This document shows positions 1-5,029 of a DNA stretch of 6,170 nt, piece after piece. The position numbers were made by a program, and so were the translations under genes. The notes below the pieces were generated by a model. The model did not search any database. It had not been told where the DNA came from and was given only the letters and a program-made list of their open reading frames with translations. How positions within the stretch are numbered: the stretch's first letter is position 1; every line of letters starts with the position of its first letter. Source of the DNA: JALYSX01 sp035544315 (lineage in GTDB: Bacteria; Vulcanimicrobiota; Vulcanimicrobiia; Vulcanimicrobiales; Vulcanimicrobiaceae); the NCBI GenBank assembly GCA_035544315.1, contig DATKGB010000064.1, forward strand, positions 1 through 6,170, read 5' to 3'.

Positions 1-10
1 GGGAGGGACT

Positions 11-16
11 GGGAGG
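11..16 (+). promoter_or_regulatory. Shine-Dalgarno site of the short ORF at 24
   Basis: GGGAGG lies 7 nt before the ATG at 24, a near-ideal ribosome binding site. It favours the 59-aa reading frame starting at 24 over the longer overlapping frame that would begin at the GTG at 16, which sits inside this site. Confidence 0.6.
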
Positions 17-23
17 TGTCATC

Positions 24-203
24 ATGCCTAAACGTCCGAAGCGGCGTCGAGCCGAGCTCGTGCTCGTGCCGCGCCTGGGACCGGCGAGCAACCTGCGTCC
101 CGCCGGTGCCCACCAAGACCAGAAACTCTACGACCGCAACAAGATCAAAGCCGTTCTCCGCCGCGAAGCCGAGAACGGCTTTGACAATTCTAGGCGCGCT
201 TAG
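24..203 (+). CDS. Small basic hypothetical protein, 59 aa
   Basis: I do not recognise this protein. It runs from ATG at 24 to TAG at 201-203. The N-terminus is strongly basic (MPKRPKRRR), and a charged, probably helical stretch follows near the C-terminus (residues about 37-52, with YDRNKIKAVLRREAE). There is no signal peptide, membrane segment or cysteine, so a cytoplasmic, possibly nucleic-acid-contacting product is conceivable, but that is only inference from charge. Three things support coding: a GGGAGG site at ideal distance, GC at about 70% of third codon positions, and a normal amino-acid mix. The overlapping longer frame (16-453) has a cysteine- and arginine-rich composition typical of shadow frames and runs into the next gene. 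It lies 92 nt upstream of the secreted-protein cluster on the same strand, and whether it shares a transcript is unclear. Confidence 0.58.
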   Translation: MPKRPKRRRAELVLVPRLGPASNLRPAGAHQDQKLYDRNKIKAVLRREAENGFDNSRRA

Positions 204-221
204 CCAAGACCGCCATCCTAG

Positions 222-247
222 GGAACTCGCCCAAGCGAGGGAACGTT
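222..247 (+). promoter_or_regulatory. Possible ECF-sigma-type promoter upstream of the secreted-protein cluster
   Basis: The 92-nt gap between 203 and 296 contains GGAAC (222-226), 17 nt, then CGTT (244-247). This is the general form of many extracytoplasmic-function sigma factor promoters. No convincing sigma70 pair was found: a TTGACA at 181-186 has no matching -10 element at 16-18 nt. The motif is short and could arise by chance. A small CTCGC/GCGAG hairpin (226-239) lies between the two elements. Confidence 0.25.
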
Positions 248-295
248 GGGTTCCAAGAGCGGCTGGTTCGCCCTTGCCGACGTTGAGGAGGAGAA

Positions 296-679
296 ATGAC
301 TCGTACCCGGATGACTGCGCTGATTCTCTGCTTGGGGCTGTGTGGCGCGATGGTGGCGGCGGCGCTGGCGACTGCGGCCTATGGAAGCTCCGCGATGAAT
401 ACTACCGACACGCCCGTCTGGGTCACGCTCTACAAAAACGGCAATATCGTTAAAGCCGCGATGTCCAAGAAGGCCTTCCCGTTTCACTACATCAATTCGA
501 GCGATTCCGAAGGCGAGCGGCGTCTACGGTTGGAGGTCGGCGCACCCAACGGCCACTTCTATGACCAGTCGATCTACTACCAGAACGTTCAACCCGACCA
601 TTTTTCGTTGCTCTTTTACATCTGCGCCGACAAGAGCGGCGATTACTACTGGTCTCGCATGAAAGATTGTACTCGGTGA
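296..679 (+). CDS. Small secreted protein, cluster family copy A (127 aa)
   Basis: This is a hypothetical exported protein whose family I do not recognise. Residues 1 to about 33 form a Sec signal peptide: MTRTR, a hydrophobic core, then an Ala-rich region. The mature part is about 95 aa with a TPVWVTLY strand (residues 39-46), an RLRLEVGAPNGHFYDQ block (77-91), and a C-terminal FYICADKSGDYYWSRMKDC block. C110 and C125 are spaced C-X14-C, exactly as in copy C, and probably form a disulfide after export. Alternating aromatic and polar residues suggest a small beta-rich fold (inference). The start at 296 follows a GAGGAGGAG site at 285-293. The TGA at 677-679 overlaps the former GTG start of decayed copy B. 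The mature cell location (periplasm or outside) is unknown, and there is no lipobox or membrane anchor. Confidence 0.82.
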   Translation: MTRTRMTALILCLGLCGAMVAAALATAAYGSSAMNTTDTPVWVTLYKNGNIVKAAMSKKAFPFHYINSSDSEGERRLRLEVGAPNGHFYDQSIYYQNVQPDHFSLLFYICADKSGDYYWSRMKDCTR

Positions 680-901
680 TTCGCACCCGCATTTCAGCAG
701 CGGCGCAACGGCGAAAGCCGAAGAGATCAAGGTCGTGAATACCATCCCGATCGGAGCCTGGATCACGCTCTACGCAGATACCGGCGCTTTTGGCCGGGAC
801 CAGCATAAGTTGAGCCGCGGAAGGTTCGCTTGGAAGGTCCCTCCGAGGGAACGCGCTATGATCAGTTCACCATCGTCGACCCATGAAAATACTGCTGGAA
901 T
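676..901 (+). pseudogene. Decayed copy B of the secreted-protein family
   Basis: Three pieces of the family are recoverable in order but in three different frames. From GTG 676 the frame reads the signal start V-IRTRISA, then stops at 736. From 705 another frame reads ATAKAEEIKVVNTIPIGAWI and continues TLYADTGAFG, matching the first mature block of copy C. From 824 the third frame reads VRLEGPSEGTRYDQFTIVDP, matching RLRLEVGAPNGHFYDQ of copy A, then hits TGA at 884-886. A remnant KYCWN (887-901), like GDYYWS, follows in that same frame. Against gene D, the signal-peptide damage can be explained as a 39-nt in-frame loss (equivalent to 1398-1436) plus one missing G in GCAGCGGCGGCAACG. The FYICA motif and first conserved cysteine are gone. 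The start overlaps the stop of copy A. A functional peptide is unlikely. Confidence 0.82.
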
Positions 902-917
902 TTAGGGAGATACAGAG

Positions 918-1364
918 ATGATTCGCAAACGAATCGCCGCGTTGGTTCTTTCATTGGCATTCCTGGGAACGCTGGCCGCCACGTCAGCTGCATCAAACGA
1001 CGAATACTTCAAGGTGATCAATAGGACCAATACGCCCGTGTGGGTCACGTTCTACGTCGACGTCGGTGCGTTCGGCTGGAGAAGTACCGAGGCACGGATG
1101 GTCGGCGGCGGCTCGTATTACGAACGCAAACGCAATTCGATCGAAAAGGACGGACCGTACCGTTTCAAGCTCGAAGTGACCTCGCCGAACGGCAGATTCT
1201 ACAACAAGGAAACCGTCTTCTGGTATGGCGGAGCCCAACACAACTACAACGCACCGGGCGACCGAAACAGCTACTTTTACATCTGCGCGAATCCGGCCGG
1301 CGATTTCTTCTGGTCGATCGCGCCGAATTGCTCGCGCAACGACAACCAACCCAACGCAACCTAA
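918..1364 (+). CDS. Small secreted protein, cluster family copy C (148 aa)
   Basis: This is an exported hypothetical protein, a paralogue of copy A and the best-preserved member. The signal peptide is residues 1 to about 25 (MIRKRIAALV start, hydrophobic core, cleavage probably near SAA). The mature chain begins with a block ending VINRTNTPVWVTFYVD (33-48), then GAFGW, then a Tyr- and charge-rich centre, the FKLEVTSPNGRFYNKE block (83-98), and FYICANPAGDFFWSIAPNC near the end. C123 and C138 are spaced C-X14-C as in copy A. It is about 20 residues longer than copy A because of extra sequence around residues 50-75 and 100-117. The start is supported by an AGGGAG site 8 nt before ATG 918, which lies in the remains of copy B. 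Stop TAA is at 1362-1364, 12 nt before gene D. Function is unknown. Confidence 0.85.
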   Translation: MIRKRIAALVLSLAFLGTLAATSAASNDEYFKVINRTNTPVWVTFYVDVGAFGWRSTEARMVGGGSYYERKRNSIEKDGPYRFKLEVTSPNGRFYNKETVFWYGGAQHNYNAPGDRNSYFYICANPAGDFFWSIAPNCSRNDNQPNAT

Positions 1365-1376
1365 CAAAGAATAACA

Positions 1377-2021
1377 ATGATTCGTACGCGCATCTCTGCG
1401 CTCTTTTTCGCACTGGCGTTCTCCGGAACGCTGACCGCAGCGGCGGCAACGCTCCTATTTTCAGGGGCGGCGATTGCCGGCGGGGATATGACATTTACCG
1501 GGCCGGAAATCGCTCAATTGCTCAAGGCGACCCAAGATATCGACACCTCGCCGGATATTGACTTGGATGTCGTCGCGAAGACCTCCGCGCAGATGCCCAG
1601 CTACGATCCGATAATCCACTACGTCGGGCTGGTTCCCAATGGCAAGCCGCACGAGGCGACGCTCTGGATGCTTGAGAATTTCGACGGGACAACACCCGCA
1701 GGCAGCAAGGCTTTCCGAGGCGGTCTGGAGCTGGCGTGCATGGATACCGGCGACGCCGGGCCCAAATGGAAAGCGCTTTACGATCAGATGGCTGCGGCTG
1801 ACGACAAACTCGATCCGACCGTTGGGGATCGCTACTACAACCGTCACTTTATCCTGACGGGCATTCAGAACCTGATCGACAACATGATGAAAGCCGACGA
1901 CGTTTCGCCGAGTCCCACCCCGGCGCGAGAAAGGCCGCAGCTTTTTCTGGTCGATCGCGCCCAACTGCTCGAGGAACGACAATCAACCGAACGGGACCTA
2001 AATGAGAAAAACGGCGCTTAG
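1377..2021 (+). CDS. Chimeric secreted protein: family signal peptide, unrelated domain, out-of-frame family tail (214 aa)
   Basis: Residues 1-34 are a signal peptide of the cluster family (MIRTRISALFFALAFSGTL, cleavage probably after AAIA). Residues 35 to about 175 are a different domain with no TPVWV or FYICA block. It is Asp-rich and probably mostly helical (GPEIAQLLKAT, KWKALYDQMAAADDKLD, HFILTGIQNLIDNMM), with one cysteine at 121. I do not recognise it. A short Pro-rich stretch (PSPTP, 178-182) precedes a tail from about residue 186 encoded by DNA homologous to the 3' end of copy C but read in another frame. In frame 1 the same DNA gives FFWSIAPNC and ends at TAA 1999-2001. The real stop is TAG 2019-2021. 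No SD is visible before ATG 1377 (AACAAAGAATAACA), so translation may depend on ribosomes finishing copy C 12 nt upstream. A single indel near 1930, in the genome or assembly, would restore a family-type C-terminus. Confidence 0.72.
   Translation: MIRTRISALFFALAFSGTLTAAAATLLFSGAAIAGGDMTFTGPEIAQLLKATQDIDTSPDIDLDVVAKTSAQMPSYDPIIHYVGLVPNGKPHEATLWMLENFDGTTPAGSKAFRGGLELACMDTGDAGPKWKALYDQMAAADDKLDPTVGDRYYNRHFILTGIQNLIDNMMKADDVSPSPTPARERPQLFLVDRAQLLEERQSTERDLNEKNGA
1945..2001 (+). repeat. Diverged direct repeat of the 3' end of copy C (partner 1308-1364)
   Basis: These 57 bases match 1308-1364 without gaps at 49 of 57 positions by eye, including the final TAA. In frame 1, 1933-2001 reads GRSFFWSIAPNC, then SRNDNQPNGT and stop, nearly identical to the end of copy C (FFWSIAPNC, SRNDNQPNAT). 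Several differences are silent in the family frame, so the segment evolved under that frame before being read in the frame of gene D. It is either the remnant of another family copy or the original 3' end of gene D thrown out of frame. Confidence 0.85.
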
Positions 2022-2026
2022 CGCCG
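2007..2026 (-). terminator. Second minus-strand intrinsic terminator
   Basis: Read on the minus strand, the hairpin CGGCGC-TAA-GCGCCG (2012-2026, 6-bp GC-rich stem, 3-nt loop) is followed directly by TTTTT (2007-2011). It lies past the bidirectional terminator and would catch receptor-gene read-through before it ran antisense into the secreted-protein cluster. It overlaps the last codons of gene D. Confidence 0.6.
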
Positions 2027-2030
2027 GCGG

Positions 2031-2078
2031 AAAAATAAGAACGGCGTCTCGGTTGGACCGAGACGCCGTTCTTTCTTA
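2031..2078. terminator. Bidirectional intrinsic terminator between convergent genes
   Basis: A perfect 17-bp inverted repeat (AAGAACGGCGTCTCGGT at 2037-2053, complement at 2057-2073) encloses a 3-nt loop. On the plus strand the T-rich end TTCTTTCTT closes it, terminating the gene D transcript. On the minus strand it is followed by ATTTTT (complement of 2031-2036), terminating the receptor transcript. It sits between two convergent stops (2021 and 2104), where a shared terminator is expected. Confidence 0.92.
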
Positions 2079-2103
2079 GAGGCGATTCCGTCTGCGATAG
2101 CGG

Positions 2104-4911
2104 CTAGGGGAGTTTGGTCGAGAGAACGAGCGTCCAGGTTGACGGGCCGAGAACGTTGCCGGTCGTGGCGGCGGTTTGGCCGCCGTAGAGATCGATCGGG
2201 ACGCCACCGCCAGTAATCGGGAGAATTCCCGGATAGGCATTGAAGATGTTGTCGCCCGAGACTTGCAACGCCAGCGTACGGTTAATTGGATAACGCAGCG
2301 TCGCGTAACCGATTGCGAAAGGGGGCTCATTGAGCGAGTTGTTTTTTCCGTAGAACGTCTCGCCGAACGACGCAAAGGCGCCGTTTTCAAACGAATAGGA
2401 AAGCTCGGCGTTGCCTTGCGAATACGGAATGCGCATATTGCCGTTATAAGACACATTGTAGAAGCCAACCGGGACACCGTTGGTGTTTTGGCCGGCGATA
2501 ATGTTGAGGTTTTGGTTGGGCGTACAGCCGACAACTGGGGTCGCGCAATAGAAGAAGGGTGGCAGATCGTAGTAGTACCCCTTTTGGACCGAGCCGTCGA
2601 TAAGATAACCGAAGCCGACTGCCGGCGAATGGCGAAGCGATAGTTCGATCCCTTCGAAGCGCGCGTTGCTGATGTTACTGTTGGTCTGGTTGAGAATCGG
2701 TGTGTTAGCGGGAATGGGCGGCCCGCTCGTCTGGCATGGGTTGGCCGATCCGCAGACCAAGCCCGTGTTGATGGTTTGGGCAAAGAAGCGGTTGTAGAGG
2801 TTTGTGAGATACACGTCGCCCGAAATCGTTGTGGCGGTATCTTTAAGGCGCATGTCAGCACCGAGATCGTAACCAAAGCCAGTCTCCGGTTTGAGGTTGG
2901 AATTGCTTACCTGTTCGATTGCGACGTGATTTGTCGAGTCGTAATTTGGCGACGAAGCGATCTGATTGAGTAGTCCTAAATACGGCGGAGCGATCGAGCT
3001 GCCCATCGATAGGCGGATCGACGAGGCGCCGTTGGGGCGAAATACCAATCCGAGGCGTGGGTCGTCGTGGGAGTTTTTAGTCGTGCCGAAAACGACGCCG
3101 TTTCCATACTGTGCGGCTGCCTGGGTGTTGCACCCGCCCGACGGGCATCCGACAGCAAAGGTGCTGCTATAGGTATTGAAATAGTTGCTTAAGGTTAGGT
3201 CGAATTTCGTACCGAGGTAAAAGTGGCCTCGGAGCAGCGCAGTCGTCAGGAGCTGGGATGTGCCCGGCGGCAGACTAAAGGAGTAGAAAGGTCCGGGAAA
3301 GATCAAATAATCGATGCTCTGCGAGGCCGTCCGATCGATCGAAAACGTCAGTAAGTCGTTGTTTCCGAAGGGATGCTGATACTCAAACGAGCCGCCGGCG
3401 AGTTTATCGACTTCCGGTTCCTGGTAAAAGTCGTTGTATCCCACGTTCTCTGTCGTACCGTTGTACGTCTGTCCGGGCGGCCCGCTGGGCGTGGAAAGAC
3501 CGTACACCGCTACATTGTTGTAGTCTAGGGTGGTGGCGCCATTGCCCTGAAACTGATAACGCGTTATAGATGCGCGATAATAGCGCGCGAGCAGCGAGTC
3601 CTTTCCGGCGGTGGTAGAAAGTTCCGCTTGAAAAATCGGTTCGTTGTTGAATTCGCCGCTGAACGCTCCCGCGAAAACGTTGGAGACCTGAAGCGGCCCG
3701 GCCGGCAAAGAGCCGCTGTAACCCGCTCCTGGGGCGAACTGACCGTTGACAAAGGCCGAGGTATTGCCGTTTTGGTCGCTCGCGGTCTGGCCGCCCAGGT
3801 AACTGACCGTCGCGGTAGTGGCCGGAGACAGTTTGTAGCGCAGCTTTAGGAGCTCGGCGGTCTGGTCGAGATTGCCGAAGAGCCCATAACAACAAGCTAG
3901 CAGTGGAAAGACCGTCGTGATCGAGCTGGCAGTATTTCCGACTTGCGTTTGCGTTGCGTTGCCCGCAAGCGTGTTGCCGTTGTCAAAGCCGCCCGACGGG
4001 TCGTAGTAAACGCTTTTGCCGTTGAGGGCCGATGGATTGTTATTGGTCGCAAAGTCCAGGACGAACCCCAGGCGGCCGACGGTATTGGAAAGGTCGAAAT
4101 TTGTGTACGTTCCACCGTGATTGTTGGCGCCGGCGATCATTTCGGCAAAGGGCTTAAGCGTCGGGTCTTTGGTCCGGAAATTCGTCGTGCCCCCAATCGC
4201 GTTGTTGACCTCGGGGGAGTCAGCGCCGGGGCCTTTGACGACTTCGACCGAACCGAACATGAAACTGTTTAAGAAGGTCGTGACGTTGTCGCCATACTGT
4301 CCGTCCGAGATCGGGTGCCCGTCGATCAGCGACGCGGTTTCGTAGGATGTAGCATCGCGAATATTCGGGATCGTGATTGAGCCGGGGGCAGCGGCGTTGG
4401 CAGAGTTTGAGGGAAACGATATCTGCAAACCGGGAATCTGGCTGAGAACTCGCGTCACTTGCGGTTGAGCCTGATCGATGAAGGTTTGGGTCGTGACGAC
4501 GTTCACCGCAGCGGCCGACGTGTTGATCGCGCCGCGTCCGTTGGTGTGGACCGTCGCGATGGTCTGCAGCGAGGAGAACGTTGCGGCTTGCATGCGAACC
4601 GCGAGCGTGGTGGTCTGTCCCGCGAGCAGCGCGACATCGTTTTGAACGGCCGTCGCGAACCCGGCTTTCGAGACCGAGAAGACGTAGATGCCCGGCGCAA
4701 CGCCCGTAAGCGAAAACGTGCCAAGCGCGTCGGTCGTCGTCGTTTGCGTGGTTGGGCCGCGCAGGGTAACCGTCGCGCTGGAGATCGGCGCCCCCGAATC
4801 GTCCCCGATAGTCCCGGTTGCCGAGGCCGTCGATTGAGCGATGGATGACAGCGGTATGGCACAGGCAAAAAGGAACGCGATGGCTGGAATAAATGCCAAA
4901 GGTCTCGACAC
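2104..4911 (-). CDS. TonB-dependent outer-membrane receptor with carboxypeptidase-regulatory-like domain (935 aa)
   Basis: This is an outer-membrane gated channel that imports a scarce ligand using TonB/ExbBD energy. The substrate cannot be read from the sequence. A signal peptide (residues 1 to about 26, cut near SIAQS) is followed by a CarboxypepD_reg-like beta-sandwich (about 31-108, with GAPISSATVTL, GTFSLTGVAPGIYVFSV and KAGF) and a possible TonB box (LQTIATV, 115-121). The plug spans about 133-250 with SLIDGHPI (194-201) and VEVVKGPGADSPEVNNAIGG (222-241), the usual plug-end motif. The rest is a beta-barrel with typical SNLKPETGFGYDLG (671-684), ARFEGIELS (750-758) and DNIFNAYPG (887-895) landmarks. 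Cysteines occur in close pairs (340/341, 589/594, 720/726, 789/796), probably loop disulfides. The chain ends WTLVLSTKLP, without a terminal aromatic residue. GTG start 4911 is chosen because CGGAGGG lies 6 nt upstream (GGAGGG at 4918-4923) and it gives a complete signal peptide. The gene appears monocistronic. Confidence 0.93.
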   Translation of the reverse strand: MSRPLAFIPAIAFLFACAIPLSSIAQSTASATGTIGDDSGAPISSATVTLRGPTTQTTTTDALGTFSLTGVAPGIYVFSVSKAGFATAVQNDVALLAGQTTTLAVRMQAATFSSLQTIATVHTNGRGAINTSAAAVNVVTTQTFIDQAQPQVTRVLSQIPGLQISFPSNSANAAAPGSITIPNIRDATSYETASLIDGHPISDGQYGDNVTTFLNSFMFGSVEVVKGPGADSPEVNNAIGGTTNFRTKDPTLKPFAEMIAGANNHGGTYTNFDLSNTVGRLGFVLDFATNNNPSALNGKSVYYDPSGGFDNGNTLAGNATQTQVGNTASSITTVFPLLACCYGLFGNLDQTAELLKLRYKLSPATTATVSYLGGQTASDQNGNTSAFVNGQFAPGAGYSGSLPAGPLQVSNVFAGAFSGEFNNEPIFQAELSTTAGKDSLLARYYRASITRYQFQGNGATTLDYNNVAVYGLSTPSGPPGQTYNGTTENVGYNDFYQEPEVDKLAGGSFEYQHPFGNNDLLTFSIDRTASQSIDYLIFPGPFYSFSLPPGTSQLLTTALLRGHFYLGTKFDLTLSNYFNTYSSTFAVGCPSGGCNTQAAAQYGNGVVFGTTKNSHDDPRLGLVFRPNGASSIRLSMGSSIAPPYLGLLNQIASSPNYDSTNHVAIEQVSNSNLKPETGFGYDLGADMRLKDTATTISGDVYLTNLYNRFFAQTINTGLVCGSANPCQTSGPPIPANTPILNQTNSNISNARFEGIELSLRHSPAVGFGYLIDGSVQKGYYYDLPPFFYCATPVVGCTPNQNLNIIAGQNTNGVPVGFYNVSYNGNMRIPYSQGNAELSYSFENGAFASFGETFYGKNNSLNEPPFAIGYATLRYPINRTLALQVSGDNIFNAYPGILPITGGGVPIDLYGGQTAATTGNVLGPSTWTLVLSTKLP

Positions 4912-4969
4912 AATAATCCCTCCGAGAAAACGAGTGACGCGGAGACCTCCCGGCTAACCGCTTTCACCT

Positions 4970-4997
4970 ATCTTATGCGCCTCGCGTTGGAAGTCAA
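4970..4997 (-). promoter_or_regulatory. Sigma70-type promoter of the receptor gene
   Basis: On the minus strand TTGACT (4992-4997) and TAAGAT (4970-4975) are separated by 16 nt, matching consensus at 5 of 6 and 4 of 6 positions. Transcription would start near 4963 and give a leader of about 50 nt before GTG 4911. It is the only good pair in the 118-nt gap between the HdrB-like gene and the receptor, so the receptor is probably transcribed independently. Confidence 0.6.
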
Positions 4998-5006
4998 CCT
5001 CCAACG
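4985..5006 (-). promoter_or_regulatory. Inverted repeat around the -35 element, candidate operator
   Basis: CGTTGGA-N8-TCCAACG is a perfect 7-bp inverted repeat, and four of the eight spacer positions are also symmetric. The -35 hexamer of the receptor promoter falls in its centre, so a dimeric regulator bound here would block RNA polymerase. The regulator is unknown, and the sequence does not look like a standard Fur box. As RNA it could also form a hairpin at the end of the HdrB-like transcript, but no T-tract follows, so an operator reading is preferred. Confidence 0.5.
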
Positions 5007-5029
5007 ATAATCCTGAAAAACTAATCCCG

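Noticed and set aside
181..209. TTGACA at 181-186 as a sigma70 promoter for copy A
   Set aside because: The positions 16-18 nt downstream (around 203-209, GCCAAGA) do not resemble a -10 box, and the hexamer lies inside the short ORF.
226..239. CTCGC-CCAA-GCGAG hairpin as a terminator after the short ORF
   Set aside because: The stem is only 5 bp and no T-tract follows, so it cannot be supported as an intrinsic terminator.
16..453. 145-codon plus-strand frame with GTG start
   Set aside because: It begins inside the SD of the 24-203 ORF, crosses the start of copy A and has a Cys/Arg/Ser-rich shadow composition. The frames at 24 and 296 have proper ribosome sites and better codon use.
492..806. 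Minus-strand frames of 104 and 80 codons over copies A and B
   Set aside because: Both are Arg/Cys-rich, without ribosome sites, and antisense to sequence shown to belong to the secreted-protein family.
1040..1561. 173-codon plus-strand frame crossing copy C and gene D
   Set aside because: It is a shadow frame of copy C with no family features. It is useful only because its FLLVDRAELLAQRQ segment shows how the gene D tail arose.
1461..1982. 173-codon minus-strand frame opposite gene D
   Set aside because: It is antisense to gene D, which has a signal peptide and family start. It has no SD or recognisable domain and is interpreted as a shadow.
4503..4967. 154-codon minus-strand frame starting upstream of the receptor start
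   Set aside because: It overlaps the receptor's signal peptide and regulatory-like domain in another frame and becomes Arg/Pro/Ser-rich, typical of a shadow.
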